From NCBI GenBank assembly GCA_017536765.1, contig JAFXGV010000014.1, positions 1 to 36,624 on the forward strand: DNA of 36,624 nt, in the 5' to 3' direction. Source of the stretch: Bacteroidaceae bacterium (GTDB lineage Bacteria; Bacteroidota; Bacteroidia; Bacteroidales; Bacteroidaceae). This document shows, one piece after another, positions 25,724 to 36,624 of the stretch; positions within the stretch are counted from its first letter, which is position 1; each line of letters opens with the position of its first letter. The notes beneath the pieces were generated by a model that was given only the letters and a program-made list of their open reading frames with translations, searched no databases and had not been told where the DNA came from. The position numbers and the translations under genes are program-made.

Positions 25724-27442
25724 ATGAATTGGATAATAGAACTATTACGTTCCCACCCCGAAACAGCAATATATCTTACTATTGGTGTGGGATTTCTCAT
25801 TGCGAAGATACGCATAAAAGGGTTCAGCCTCGGTATTGTAACAAGTGTGCTGCTTGTGGGTGTTGTAGTGGGACAGCTGCACATACCCATAGGCAACACA
25901 CTCAAGCCCGTCGCTTTCCTTATGTTTCTTTTTGCCATAGGTTATAAAGTGGGGCCGCAGTTTTTCAGCGGACTCAAAAAGGAGGGATTGCCACAGATAT
26001 ATTTTGCCGTGGTTATGTGCTTTTTAATACTCCTTTCCACCTGGATTATTTCGCTCATTATGGGCTACAGCGCAGGAGAGGCCGCAGGCCTGTTGGCAGG
26101 TTCGCAGACCATAAGCGCGGTTATAGGAGTGGCCGACGACACCATACGCGGGCTCGGCGTGGATGCAGCGGCCAAAGAGAAAATGGTGAATATAATACCT
26201 GTGGCCTACGCGGTGACATATATATTCGGTACAGCAGGCTCGGCGTGGATTATCGCAAGATTAGGGCCGCGTCTGTTGGGCGGCTTCGACAAGGTGCGCG
26301 CTGCCTGCCGCGAACTGGAAAAGAGCCTTGGCAGCGACGACAGCGAAAAGCCCGGGTTCGTAACCGCCAAACGCCTCGTGGAGTTCCGTGCCTACAAGGT
26401 GGCGAACGAGTGGTTTGTCGATGGGCGCAGTGTGGAGGAGCTGGAGAGGTTCTTCAAGCAGCAGGATAAACGTCTTTTTGTGGAGCGCATAAGAAAGGAT
26501 GGAAAAATAATCGACAGCATAAGCCCGCACGAGATGTTGCGCATAGGTGACGAGGTGGTGCTCAGCGGCCGACGAGAATATACCATAGGCGAGGAGAAAT
26601 GGATAGGCAGCGAAGTGAATGACGATGCCATATTGGAGTTCCCGGTTATGGTGATAAGAACACGAGTGGCCGCAAGCAGCCGCAAGCGCGCTATGAGTTT
26701 TAACGGCAAGAGTGTGGGCGAACTGCGCGCACAACCCTTTATGCACGGCGTGAGTATACAGAAGATTATGCGTATGGGAGTGAACATCCCCATATTCAAC
26801 GGTACCAAGCTGAACACGGGCGACGTGATTGAGATTGTGGGCAAGAAATTCGAAGCCGAGCCTGCAGCCAAGGAGATTGGCTACCCTGCACCAAGCAGCG
26901 AAACAACCGATGTGGTGTTTATGAGTATGGGTATTCTCATAGGTATCATTGTGGGCAGCCTTGCACTGCACATAGGCGGTGTGCCCATAAGCCTCAGCAG
27001 CAGCGGCGGCGCACTCATAGCCGGCTTGGTGTTCGGCTGGTGGCGGTCGCACCACCCCACAATAGGTACAATACCCGATGCTGCCCTGTGGGTATTCAAC
27101 AATTTGGGGCTTAACATATTCATAGCCGTTGTGGGCATTACCGCGGGCCCGGGATTCATCGAAGGGTTCAAGGAGGTGGGCCTCTCACTCTTTATCGCAG
27201 GAATTTTTGCAAGCAGCATACCACTATTGTTAGGCATATACATTGCATCGCACTGGTTCAAGTTCCACCCCGCCATCACACTTGGCTGCTGCGCAGGGGC
27301 ACGCACAACCACTGCCGCTCTTGGCGCGTTGCAGGAGACGATAGGCAGCGACACCCCCGCGCTTGGCTACACGGTTACATATGCAGTGGGCAACACGTTG
27401 CTCATCCTGTGGGGAGTGATTATAGTGTTGTTATGTCAATAA
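25724..27442 (+). CDS. aspT: Aspartate:alanine antiporter AspT family
   Basis: A 572-residue inner-membrane exchanger of the AAEx family. Two blocks of about five to six hydrophobic helices (1-185 and 395-572) flank a cytosolic part (about 215-375) with two RCK_C/TrkA-C-like domains. Each block has a GSQTISAV- or GARTTTAAL-type loop typical of this family. It should import aspartate and export alanine; with AsdA this consumes a cytosolic proton and exports net charge. I start at 25724, after the upstream terminator; a frame open to 25475 runs back through the TPR gene. asdA follows after 179 bases containing a repeat. Confidence 0.9.
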   Translation: MNWIIELLRSHPETAIYLTIGVGFLIAKIRIKGFSLGIVTSVLLVGVVVGQLHIPIGNTLKPVAFLMFLFAIGYKVGPQFFSGLKKEGLPQIYFAVVMCFLILLSTWIISLIMGYSAGEAAGLLAGSQTISAVIGVADDTIRGLGVDAAAKEKMVNIIPVAYAVTYIFGTAGSAWIIARLGPRLLGGFDKVRAACRELEKSLGSDDSEKPGFVTAKRLVEFRAYKVANEWFVDGRSVEELERFFKQQDKRLFVERIRKDGKIIDSISPHEMLRIGDEVVLSGRREYTIGEEKWIGSEVNDDAILEFPVMVIRTRVAASSRKRAMSFNGKSVGELRAQPFMHGVSIQKIMRMGVNIPIFNGTKLNTGDVIEIVGKKFEAEPAAKEIGYPAPSSETTDVVFMSMGILIGIIVGSLALHIGGVPISLSSSGGALIAGLVFGWWRSHHPTIGTIPDAALWVFNNLGLNIFIAVVGITAGPGFIEGFKEVGLSLFIAGIFASSIPLLLGIYIASHWFKFHPAITLGCCAGARTTTAALGALQETIGSDTPALGYTVTYAVGNTLLILWGVIIVLLCQ

Positions 27443-27488
27443 CTATATAATAAAGACGGTTATATACGATATTACACTAAATACAAAA

Positions 27489-27577
27489 TTGTCATCCCGA
27501 CAGAGCGAAGCGACGAGGGAACTCAAAACATCGTGGAATATGAGATTTCTCCTCCCGCGCGGTCGTCGAAATGACAA
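27489..27577. repeat. REP-like inverted-repeat element between aspT and asdA
   Basis: The ends ttgtcatcccgac (27489-27501) and gtcgaaatgacaa (27565-27577) are inverted copies with two mismatches. The middle has gagcgaagcgacgagggaa and ttctcctcccgcgcgg. From general familiarity this matches the widespread GTCATCCCGA...GCGAAGCGACGAGG type of intergenic repeat in bacteria. It carries no gene. Confidence 0.7.
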
Positions 27578-27621
27578 CCTTGTGTAAACTACGATATAAA
27601 TACCTTAATAAATATACTATT

Positions 27622-29280
27622 ATGAACAGATTACTGACACAGAAGAGCTATGCTCCCGACTTTGAGAAGGAGATGGAGAAGATAAGCCCGTTTGAACTGA
27701 AGAACCGCCTTATAGAGCTGGCCGACGAGAGCATACGCAAGATGACGCGCACGCTTTTGAACGCAGGCCGTGGCAACCCCAACTGGGTGGCTATCCTGCC
27801 ACGCGAGGCATTCTTTCTGCTTGGAGAATTCGGCATAGAGGAGTGCCGCCGCAGCGGCAACAGCCCCGAAGGGCTTGCATGGCTGCCACAAAAGCAGGGC
27901 TGTGCAAGCCGGTTTACACAATTCATTGCCGGCAAGCAAAAGAATGAAGGTGCCATATTCCTACAAAAGTGCTACGATTATATGATTGAAGAGCACAAGG
28001 CCAATGCCGATGAACTGGTTCACGAATGGGTAGAGGGAATAATAGGTGACCAATACCCCGTGCCCGACCGCATACTCAAGCACTGCGAGATTGCGGTAAA
28101 CGACTATCTTGCACAGGAACTGTGCGCGGGAAGGCCTCCACAGGGCGAAACCGACCTTTTCGCAACCGAAGGCGGCACGGCAGCAATGTGCTATATATTT
28201 GACAGTCTGCAGCAGAACTACCTGTTGCAGAAAAGAGATAAGATAGCGCTGATGACACCGGTGTTCACCCCATACATAGAGATTCCGCAATTGAGACGAT
28301 ACAGATACGACGTAACCAACATACCTGCCAACAAGATGGACAAGGATGGGTTGCACCTGTGGCAGTATGACGAGCGCGAGATAAACAAACTGCGCTCCAC
28401 CGACTACAAGGCGCTGTTCATTGTGAACCCGAGCAACCCACCAAGCTATGCCATAAGCAGCGACACTGTGGCGCAACTGGTTGATATTGTAGAGAGGTGG
28501 AACCCCAACCTGATGATTGTGACCGACGATGTGTATGCAACATATGTCCCGGGCTTCCAATCGCTCTATGCAGCCCTGCCACATAACACCATATGCGTAT
28601 ATTCGTTCTCCAAATATTTCGGTGCCACAGGCTGGAGGCTTGCCGTGACCGCTCTGCACCGCGACAACATCTTTGACACCTTGCTCAAACGACTCCCGCG
28701 CAAGCGCAAGGGAGAATTGCAGGAGCGCTACGGTTCAATAAGTCACAACGTAGAGGAGATGCGTTTCGTAGACCGTATGATTGCCGACAGCCGCCAGGTG
28801 GCACTGAACCACACAGCGGGGCTGTCGCTGCCGCAGCAGATGCAGATGACACTCTTTGCGCTCTACTCCATAATAGACAAGCGCGAGGGGGACAAATTCC
28901 GCGAGAATATGTACAGCATTATTCAAAAGCGGTTGCACACGCTGTGGGAGAGTATGGGATTCACCCTGCCGCCCGATACCCTGCGCGCAGGCTACTATTC
29001 CGAGATAGACCTGATTGTGTGGGCCCAAAAGTTTTATGGCAACGATTTTGCCGACTACCTGCGCCTCAACTACAGCCCGCTCGATATTGTCTATCGCCTT
29101 GCCACGGAAACATCGCTCGTGGTGCTCAACGGTGGCGGGTTCGACGGCCCCGAATGGAGCATACGCGTGTCGCTTGCCAACCTTAAGGAGGAGGACTACG
29201 CCACCATTGGACGATGCGTTAGAGGCATACTCGACTCGTATGCCGAGCGGTGGAAAAAGAGCCTGCCGATGGTAGAATAA
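27622..29280 (+). CDS. asdA: Aspartate 4-decarboxylase (bifunctional aspartate aminotransferase)
   Basis: A 552-residue PLP enzyme that converts aspartate to alanine and CO2. It is longer than ordinary aminotransferases. GRGNPNW (49-55), EGGTAAMC (183-190), VNPSNPPSY, TDDVYATYV (about 301-309) and the lysine motif SFSKYFGATGWR (Lys331, Schiff base) mark the AsdA family. With aspT upstream it forms the known aspartate-alanine decarboxylation cycle. I start at 27622; the frame opens at 27571 inside the repeat and adds a non-family N-terminus. A perfect bidirectional terminator follows. Confidence 0.93.
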   Translation: MNRLLTQKSYAPDFEKEMEKISPFELKNRLIELADESIRKMTRTLLNAGRGNPNWVAILPREAFFLLGEFGIEECRRSGNSPEGLAWLPQKQGCASRFTQFIAGKQKNEGAIFLQKCYDYMIEEHKANADELVHEWVEGIIGDQYPVPDRILKHCEIAVNDYLAQELCAGRPPQGETDLFATEGGTAAMCYIFDSLQQNYLLQKRDKIALMTPVFTPYIEIPQLRRYRYDVTNIPANKMDKDGLHLWQYDEREINKLRSTDYKALFIVNPSNPPSYAISSDTVAQLVDIVERWNPNLMIVTDDVYATYVPGFQSLYAALPHNTICVYSFSKYFGATGWRLAVTALHRDNIFDTLLKRLPRKRKGELQERYGSISHNVEEMRFVDRMIADSRQVALNHTAGLSLPQQMQMTLFALYSIIDKREGDKFRENMYSIIQKRLHTLWESMGFTLPPDTLRAGYYSEIDLIVWAQKFYGNDFADYLRLNYSPLDIVYRLATETSLVVLNGGGFDGPEWSIRVSLANLKEEDYATIGRCVRGILDSYAERWKKSLPMVE

Positions 29281-29320
29281 AAAAAGAGTTCGCAATTTCA
29301 GAATTGCGAACTCTTTTTTT
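29279..29320. terminator. Bidirectional terminator between asdA and maeB
   Basis: A perfect 19-bp inverted repeat (29279-29297 with 29302-29320), loop tcag, with seven T at the right end and seven A at the left, so it works on both strands. It overlaps the asdA stop codon. Confidence 0.92.
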
Positions 29321-29333
29321 AGATTATAGATGT

Positions 29334-31613
29334 TTATTTTCTCTTATTCACCATAGCATCGATGGCTGCCACGGCTGTCACGTTAAGGATTTCCTGAACC
29401 GAGCTCTCAAAATCTATAAAGTGGATGGGCTTGTTCAATCCAATCTGAATGGGACCGATAATCTCGGTGTCGGGACTCAGGGCCTGCAACATCTTGTATG
29501 ATGAGTTGGCCGAATTGAGGTTGGGGAACACCAGAGTGTTCACCTCCTCGCCTTTGAGTTTGTTAAAGGGATATTTGTTGTCGCGCAACTCGCGGTTCAT
29601 AGCCACGTTCACCTGCATCTCGCCGTCGATTTTCCAATCGGGGAACTCACGGTGCATATACTCAACGGCTTTTTGCACATTTTCGGCGCTACCACCCTTG
29701 TCGGTGCCGAAGTTTGAGTACGATACCATTGCAATCTTGGGCTCGTGGTTGAAGAAGCGCACCGATTTTTCGGCCAGGCGTGCAATGTCAACAAGTGTAT
29801 CTGTTGTGGGTGCACGGTTGATGAGGGTGTCGGCAACAAAGTATGTTCCTTTCTTTGAGTTAAGGATGTGCATAGTGGCAAAATGGTTAAAACCAGGCTG
29901 CACACCAATAACCTCCTTAGCCACCTTGATGGTATTTGAGTATTTTGTGTAGAGACCGGTTACGAATGCATCGGCATCGCCTGTTTCCACCATCATCATA
30001 CCAAAATAGTTGCGTTCGAACATCTTATCGTTGGCCTCCTCAAAGGTGTAGCCCTTGCGCTGGCGCTTGTCGGCAAGTATTCTTGCATAACGCTCGCGAC
30101 GAGGAGCTTCGTTGGGGTGACGCAGATTCACCACCTCTATTCCCTCGAGGCTCAAACCGAGTTCTTTTGCAATTTTTGCTATAATCTCGTCGTTTCCAAG
30201 AAGAATAGGTTGGCAGATGCCCTCCTCTTTTGCTTTTACGGCAGCCTTCATCATAGATGCGTGGGCACCCTCGGCAAATACAACACGCTGCACATCGGTG
30301 CGTGCCATTTCGTAAATCTGCTGTGTGAGTTTCGACTCGCGGCCCATAAACTCGAGCAGATGCTCTTTGTAGGCATCCCAGTCGGTGATAGTTTTGCGGG
30401 CCACGCCACTCTCTATGGCCGCTTTGGCCACTGCTGTGGATACCTCAACAAGCAGACGAGGATCGACAGGTTTGGGTATAAAGTAGTCACGGCCGAATGT
30501 GAGGTGGTTTACGTGATATACCTTGTTCACAATTTCGGGAACAGGCTGTTTTGCCAAATCGGCTATGGCACGCACGGCGGCAAGTTTCATCTCCTCGTTA
30601 ATGGCCACGGATGCGGTGTCGAGCGCACCACGGAATATATAGGGGAAGCCTATTACGTTGTTTATCTGGTTGGGATAGTCGGAACGACCGGTGCTCATAA
30701 GCACATCGGGGCGGCTCTCCATTGCATCCTCGTATGTGATTTCGGGTGTGGGGTTGGCAAGCGCAAACACAATGGGGTCCTTGGCCATTGAGCGTACCAT
30801 ATCTTTTGACAGCACGTTGCCCTTTGAGAGGCCCAAGAACACATCGGCACCCTTCACTGCCTCCTCGAGTGTGTTTATATCGGTGCGCGATGTAACGAAC
30901 TCCATTTTCTCGGGGGTGAGGTTGGTGCGGTTGGTGTTGATGACACCGCGGCTGTCGAGCATCACCACATTCTCTTTCTTCACACCAAGTGCAATATAAA
31001 GTTTGGTACAAGATATAGCAGCGGCACCGGCACCGTTCACCACAACCTTTACCTCGGAAATATTCTTGCCGTTCACCTCCAATGCGTTCAAAAGACCTGC
31101 TGCCGATATGATGGCTGTTCCGTGCTGGTCGTCGTGCATCACGGGGATATCGAGTTCCTCTTTAAGGCGGCGTTCGATTTCAAAGCACTCGGGTGCCTTT
31201 ATATCCTCTAAGTTTATACCACCGAATGTGGGTGATATTGCCTTAACGGCCTCTATGAACTTGTCGGGATCGGTTTCGTCAACCTCGATATCGAACACGT
31301 CGATACCTGCATATATCTTGAACAAGAGGCCCTTACCCTCCATCACGGGCTTGCCGCTGAGTGCACCAATATTGCCAAGACCAAGCACCGCGGTACCATT
31401 TGATATAACGGCCACAAGGTTACCTTTATCGGTATATCGATATGCATTTTGAGGATCCTGCTGAATTTCAAGACAAGGCTCTGCTACACCGGGTGAGTAG
31501 GCAAGGCAGAGGTCGGCCTGTGTGAAATAGGGTTTTGTAGGTACTACCTCTATCTTTCCCGGGCGTTTGCCCTCGTGGTAGTTAAGAGCATCTTCTTTAT
31601 TTATCTTTGCCAT
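29334..31613 (-). CDS. maeB: NADP-dependent malic enzyme with phosphotransacetylase-like domain
   Basis: A 759-residue enzyme that oxidatively decarboxylates malate to pyruvate. The malic domain has Tyr39 in AYSPGVAEPC, the Lys94 region (EGKGLLFKIYAGIDVFDIEV), HDDQHGTAI (160-168) and the NAD(P) loop NGAGAAAI (193-200). From about residue 430 the chain continues as a phosphate acetyl/butyryltransferase-like domain (AEGAHASMMKAAVKAKEEGI onward), as in MaeB; this part is usually regulatory rather than catalytic. Length fits the fused form. It lies 46 bases downstream of the TIGR02757 gene, with a palindrome between. Confidence 0.95.
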   Translation of the reverse strand: MAKINKEDALNYHEGKRPGKIEVVPTKPYFTQADLCLAYSPGVAEPCLEIQQDPQNAYRYTDKGNLVAVISNGTAVLGLGNIGALSGKPVMEGKGLLFKIYAGIDVFDIEVDETDPDKFIEAVKAISPTFGGINLEDIKAPECFEIERRLKEELDIPVMHDDQHGTAIISAAGLLNALEVNGKNISEVKVVVNGAGAAAISCTKLYIALGVKKENVVMLDSRGVINTNRTNLTPEKMEFVTSRTDINTLEEAVKGADVFLGLSKGNVLSKDMVRSMAKDPIVFALANPTPEITYEDAMESRPDVLMSTGRSDYPNQINNVIGFPYIFRGALDTASVAINEEMKLAAVRAIADLAKQPVPEIVNKVYHVNHLTFGRDYFIPKPVDPRLLVEVSTAVAKAAIESGVARKTITDWDAYKEHLLEFMGRESKLTQQIYEMARTDVQRVVFAEGAHASMMKAAVKAKEEGICQPILLGNDEIIAKIAKELGLSLEGIEVVNLRHPNEAPRRERYARILADKRQRKGYTFEEANDKMFERNYFGMMMVETGDADAFVTGLYTKYSNTIKVAKEVIGVQPGFNHFATMHILNSKKGTYFVADTLINRAPTTDTLVDIARLAEKSVRFFNHEPKIAMVSYSNFGTDKGGSAENVQKAVEYMHREFPDWKIDGEMQVNVAMNRELRDNKYPFNKLKGEEVNTLVFPNLNSANSSYKMLQALSPDTEIIGPIQIGLNKPIHFIDFESSVQEILNVTAVAAIDAMVNKRK

Positions 31614-31629
31614 AATGTTCTTGTTTGTT

Positions 31630-31647
31630 TAATGCCCGCGGGCATTA
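31630..31647. promoter_or_regulatory. Perfect 18-bp palindrome upstream of maeB
   Basis: taatgcccgcgggcatta is its own reverse complement, in the 46-base gap between the TIGR02757 stop and the maeB start. It could be a repressor site for maeB or a terminator stem without a T-run; the sequence does not decide. Confidence 0.4.
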
Positions 31648-31659
31648 TGTTTATACTTT

Positions 31660-32433
31660 TTATAATTGTTTGAAGAACTCGTCGCCTGCTACCCCCACCC
31701 CGAAGAGTGCGAAATCGTAGCGCACGGGATCGTTTGGGCAGAAGGCACGCAACTGTGCCGTGAGTTCTTCCACTGTTTTCCTGTCGTTTTGCGTGCGGTT
31801 GATGAGCCCCAATGCCCGCCCCGTGCGTGCCACGTGTACGTCTAACGGTATCATTAGCTTTGAAGGGGCAACATCGTGCCATATTCCCAAATCCACTATG
31901 CCATCCTGGCGGCAGAGCCAGCGCAGCATCATATGCAGGCGTTTGCAGGCGCTTGCAGGCTTACCCTTGGCTGCCACGGGGTTGGAAATATGCTTGGTAT
32001 ATGTACTTTCATTGGCTGCCGACAACTCGCCACGCAGCAACGAGAGCCCACCCCAAACATCATCGCACTGTGTAAAAAGCGGCTCCATAGAGCCATACTT
32101 GCTGTATATATTCTGCAATCCGTTGCACAGATAGACAAAATCTCTAACAAAAAATGTGCGGTGTATGTTATCGGTTCCGCACAAGGAGCGGAATTTGCCA
32201 CTCATTATATAGTCATAGGGCTTACCTTCCATAATGCCGAAAAGCATTTTGTTGCCCGAGTTTATAATCATACGGCGGTTGCCCCAAGCGATGACCGATG
32301 CGAGCAATGCCGCAATCTCAATATCGCGTTTGTCACTGAATTGGTGCGGGAACTGCACGGGATCGTCTTTTATAAACTCCTTGCAGTTGTACTGTTCAGC
32401 TTTTTCGTCGAGCAGCCGTTTGAGCCTTTCCAT
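31660..32433 (-). CDS. TIGR02757 family protein (DUF2400)
   Basis: A 257-residue protein recognised as the TIGR02757 family, common in Bacteroidota. Characteristic stretches are DPVQFPHQFSDKRDIEIAALLASVIAWGNRR, RLHMMLRWLCRQDGIVDLGIW, and LMIPLDVHVARTGRALGL near the C-terminus. The helical layout and the PLDVHVAR motif recall HhH-GPD DNA glycosylases such as the nth product in this window, but no catalytic Lys or iron-sulfur cysteines are seen, so activity is unknown. It starts 12 bases after dapA, so it is likely co-transcribed with it. Confidence 0.82.
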   Translation of the reverse strand: MERLKRLLDEKAEQYNCKEFIKDDPVQFPHQFSDKRDIEIAALLASVIAWGNRRMIINSGNKMLFGIMEGKPYDYIMSGKFRSLCGTDNIHRTFFVRDFVYLCNGLQNIYSKYGSMEPLFTQCDDVWGGLSLLRGELSAANESTYTKHISNPVAAKGKPASACKRLHMMLRWLCRQDGIVDLGIWHDVAPSKLMIPLDVHVARTGRALGLINRTQNDRKTVEELTAQLRAFCPNDPVRYDFALFGVGVAGDEFFKQL

Positions 32434-32445
32434 TCTATTTCTTAT

Positions 32446-33327
32446 TTATAGTGCCTCTATAGCCTTGACCATTTCCACGGCAACTGCCGATGATGCGGGT
32501 ACGAGGGGCAGACGGAGCACATTTTCGCACTTGCCCAATATATTGAGGGCGAGCTTTGCTCCGGCAGGGTTGCCATCGACAAAAAGCAGGCGATAGAGTT
32601 CCTGATATTTGCTGTTCAGGTGGCGTGCCTCTTCGGTGTTGCCTGCCTGCATTGCGCGTACCAGTTTTATAAGTTCGACAGGGAAGGCGTTTGAGAATAC
32701 CGAAATTACGCCTACACCGCCCATCTTCATTATATCCACGGTGAGAGCATCGTCGCCCGAGAGCACATCAAAACCTGCCGGTTTGATATCCATTAGATGC
32801 GATATCTGCTGCAGATTGCCCGATGCCGCCTTAAGACCTACAATATTCTTACATTCGCGTGCCAGACGCACGGTTGTTTCGGGGAGCATATTCACTCCTG
32901 TGCGACCGGGAACATTGTATAGATATATGGGAAGCTCGGTAGCTTGGGCTATTGCCTTGAAATGGCAATACATACCCTCCTGGGTGGGTTTGTTGTAGTA
33001 TGGTACTATTGAGAGGATGGCATCGATGCCGGTGAGGTCCTCTGTCTGCAATTCGTTTACAACTGCATATGTATTGTTACCGCCCACGCCAAGCATTATG
33101 GGAATGCGGCCGTTCACCTGTTTTATGATGCGCTTTCGGGTTTCACGTTTTTCCTCTATTGTGAGTGTGGGTGTTTCGCCTGTTGTACCGTGAACGCAAA
33201 GGAAATCGGTACCGCAATCGAGGTGCATCTGCACCAAGGCTTCAAGGGCGGGATAATCTACCTCGCCTGTTTGCGTGAAGGGTGTGACTATGGCAACACC
33301 CGCTCCGGTAAGTCTTTTTTGCATCAT
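32446..33327 (-). CDS. dapA: 4-hydroxy-tetrahydrodipicolinate synthase
   Basis: A 293-residue TIM-barrel enzyme of the lysine/meso-diaminopimelate route; it condenses pyruvate with aspartate semialdehyde. HGTTGETPTL (about 46-55) binds substrate, Tyr137 (LYNVPGRTG) and Lys166 (GLKAASG) are the catalytic tyrosine and Schiff-base lysine. The start could be 33327 or the next codon 33324, both ATG. The product feeds cell-wall and lysine synthesis. It lies after ligA across a 176-base gap with its own -7 element. Confidence 0.95.
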   Translation of the reverse strand: MMQKRLTGAGVAIVTPFTQTGEVDYPALEALVQMHLDCGTDFLCVHGTTGETPTLTIEEKRETRKRIIKQVNGRIPIMLGVGGNNTYAVVNELQTEDLTGIDAILSIVPYYNKPTQEGMYCHFKAIAQATELPIYLYNVPGRTGVNMLPETTVRLARECKNIVGLKAASGNLQQISHLMDIKPAGFDVLSGDDALTVDIMKMGGVGVISVFSNAFPVELIKLVRAMQAGNTEEARHLNSKYQELYRLLFVDGNPAGAKLALNILGKCENVLRLPLVPASSAVAVEMVKAIEAL

Positions 33328-33352
33328 AAATTACTATAAAAATTTTTCGTCG

Positions 33353-33360
33353 CAAAATTA
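33353..33360 (-). promoter_or_regulatory. -7 promoter element of dapA (TAATTTTG)
   Basis: Exact TAnnTTTG on the - strand, 26 bases before the dapA start. The rest of the 176-base ligA-dapA gap shows no gene and no clear ligA terminator. Confidence 0.55.
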
Positions 33361-33503
33361 CATCAAATATTGCCAATTACAGCATTTTTCAATAACAAAT
33401 ATTAGGCAAAATATAAATTTCTATAAAATAATTTCCAAAATTGCAAACATATTATCATTCCGCACATATACGCCGGGAAGGAGATTGTTTGGGCTAAAGA
33501 GCG

Positions 33504-35516
<2,013 letters not shown>

Positions 35517-35571
35517 CTATAATTATTTAATGCAGCGAAGCGCCATTGCACCCCACTCTGTTTTGGTTGCG

Positions 35572-35579
35572 CGAATTTA
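35572..35579 (-). promoter_or_regulatory. Probable promoter of ligA (TAAATTCG)
   Basis: TAAATTCG on the - strand is one base from TAnnTTTG, with TTTG 23 bases upstream. It lies 59 bases before the ligA start. Confidence 0.4.
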
Positions 35580-35642
35580 CTAATTTATTTACAGCAAGCG
35601 AACAAAAGCAACCATTTATTTGCAACTACCGGTATAAAAAAA

Positions 35643-35668
35643 CAGGCTCCATTCGCGAATGGAGCCTG
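35643..35668 (-). terminator. Terminator of the small lipoprotein gene
   Basis: A perfect 13-bp inverted repeat (35643-35655 with 35656-35668) is followed on the - strand by seven T. It lies 23 bases past the stop at 35691 and separates that gene from ligA. Confidence 0.85.
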
Positions 35669-35690
35669 CAAATATTTGCGTATATATATA

Positions 35691-36104
35691 TTACTGCAAC
35701 ACAGTGCTGGTAAATGTAATTACAATATACTTTTCACCGGCAGGAGACGAAGCAGCATTGTATGTAATACCGGCATTCTTGTCTATCTTCACATAGCCCT
35801 TGCCCACCTGTGAGAAACCTGCTCTCAGGAGTTTTGCACCATACTCAGCCCAAGTTGCATCTGTAGCAGAATAGAGATAGGAGATTGAATACTCCGATGC
35901 CAGATAAGCCTCGGCGGTGAGGTCGAGAGCGGGGAAAGCCTGCATAAGGGGAGCCATAGCAACCTGCTGCTCGGGAGTGAGCCGGCCAACAATGTAGCCC
36001 TTCTTCTCCAAATTTTTGAATACCATACCCTGCATACTGCACGAGGTGGTGAGTGTTGCGACAAACATCATTGCCACCAAAGAAAAAAGGAAAAATCTTT
36101 TCAT
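35691..36104 (-). CDS. Small lipoprotein of unknown function
   Basis: A 137-residue protein with a lipoprotein signal peptide and lipobox LTTSC (Cys22), so it should be anchored in the envelope. The mature part of about 115 residues has no motif I recognise. It ends with KYIVITFTSTVL, a likely beta strand, and a central LYSATDATWAEYGAKLLRAGF helix-like stretch. It has its own promoter element and terminator, so it is a single-gene unit. I give no function. Confidence 0.75.
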   Translation of the reverse strand: MKRFFLFSLVAMMFVATLTTSCSMQGMVFKNLEKKGYIVGRLTPEQQVAMAPLMQAFPALDLTAEAYLASEYSISYLYSATDATWAEYGAKLLRAGFSQVGKGYVKIDKNAGITYNAASSPAGEKYIVITFTSTVLQ

Positions 36105-36152
36105 AACCTATAAATTAAAATAAATATTTAGTCATACTTTCGTTAGTGATTG

Positions 36153-36160
36153 CGAAGATA
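36153..36160 (-). promoter_or_regulatory. Probable -7 element of the lipoprotein gene (TATCTTCG)
   Basis: TATCTTCG on the - strand is one base from TAnnTTTG, 49 bases before the start codon. Confidence 0.45.
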
Positions 36161-36224
36161 ATGCAAATTGCTTGTTTGAGCAATATAAAAATCACAAAAA
36201 GAATACAAATATTAAAACTATTTG

Positions 36225-36232
36225 TATTTTTG
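36225..36232 (+). promoter_or_regulatory. -7 promoter element of the last gene (TATTTTTG)
   Basis: Exact TAnnTTTG, 38 bases before the ATG at 36271, in the gap divergent from the small lipoprotein gene. Confidence 0.5.
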
Positions 36233-36270
36233 TAAAAATCGCACTAACAACAAATAACAGCGGTTGTAAT

Positions 36271-36624
36271 ATGAAAAAAGCTATATTTTTCTTTACTGCA
36301 ATATTGCTTTCTATTGCTCTGTACGCACAAGAAACGGAGCAGGCGGGTGCCACATACCGCTATAACGGCAAGGAGCAGCGCACATCCATTGGCCGAGTGT
36401 ATGTAAAAAGCACATCATCGCCCAACGGGGTGCTCAGCGACAGCATAGACGGAACATTTTCCATCACCCTGCCAGGCCTGAAAATGGGCGACAGGATAGG
36501 CAGCGTCACCATCACCAAAAAGGGGATGATGATTTTCAACAAACAGGCGGTGGAGGAATGGAGCGTGCGCAAGGAGCCTTTGGTTATCATTCTATGCGAT
36601 GTCGCGGAGTTCGAGAACAGGAAA
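36271..36624 (+). CDS. Secreted protein, N-terminal part only (cut by window end)
   Basis: The frame is open for 118 codons to the end of the window, so the gene is partial. It starts MKKAIFFFTAILLSIALYAQ, a signal peptide with cleavage after YAQ likely. The visible part has VYVKSTSSPNGVLSDSIDGTFSITL (about 43-67) and MMIFNKQAVEEW (about 86-97), then EPLVIILCD. This resembles the small beta-sandwich (CarboxypepD_reg-like) start of Bacteroidales periplasmic proteins that often continue into TPR units; the continuation is a guess. Preceded by a -7 element at 36225. Confidence 0.7.
   Translation, partial: MKKAIFFFTAILLSIALYAQETEQAGATYRYNGKEQRTSIGRVYVKSTSSPNGVLSDSIDGTFSITLPGLKMGDRIGSVTITKKGMMIFNKQAVEEWSVRKEPLVIILCDVAEFENRK

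Overview
The window looks like chromosomal DNA of a Bacteroidales bacterium (phylum Bacteroidota). The support is gene content: BspA-type leucine-rich repeat protein, DUF5715-type lipoprotein, AspT/AsdA pair, TIGR02757 protein, a MaeB with a phosphotransacetylase tail. It is also the repeated presence upstream of genes of the Bacteroidota -7 element TAnnTTTG, with few convincing Shine-Dalgarno sites. Assignment below order level is not attempted. No rRNA, tRNA, CRISPR array or transposase was seen.

Layout. 1-312 is non-coding and full of inverted repeats. 313-2379 (-) encodes a secreted BspA-like repeat protein with an unusually long leader. 2724-9365 (-) holds an EamA transporter, a DUF5715 lipoprotein, a GH43-like hydrolase and the three [FeFe]-hydrogenase maturases hydF, hydG and hydE. 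Divergent from hydE, 9530-13744 (+) holds a group B-type [FeFe] hydrogenase, phoH, purC and aroE. A strong bidirectional hairpin separates aroE from a convergent RelA/SpoT homologue (13808-15673, -) whose synthetase half looks degenerate. Next on the + strand are pheS, a histidine phosphatase and nth.

An AT-rich island follows (about 18215-21900): a tightly packed four-gene restriction-modification operon with methyltransferase 1, an HNH nuclease, a protein with a PUA/EVE-like front and a PD-(D/E)XK-like nuclease back, and a D12-class adenine methyltransferase. It sits between the housekeeping genes nth and pgk and is clearly lower in GC than both sides. It is the most interesting system in the window.

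After the island: pgk, a large TPR protein, and the aspartate:alanine antiporter aspT with aspartate 4-decarboxylase asdA. The last two should form a proton-motive aspartate-to-alanine cycle; a REP-like repeat lies between them. On the - strand follow maeB, a TIGR02757 protein, dapA, ligA and a small lipoprotein. The window ends inside a secreted + strand protein whose start is at 36271.

How the genes work together: HydE, HydG and HydF build the H-cluster for the neighbouring hydrogenase. AspT and AsdA couple amino-acid exchange to decarboxylation. The four island genes should act as one host-defence unit. The other genes are core metabolism and information processing (purine, shikimate, lysine/cell wall, translation, DNA repair and ligation, glycolysis, malate/pyruvate).
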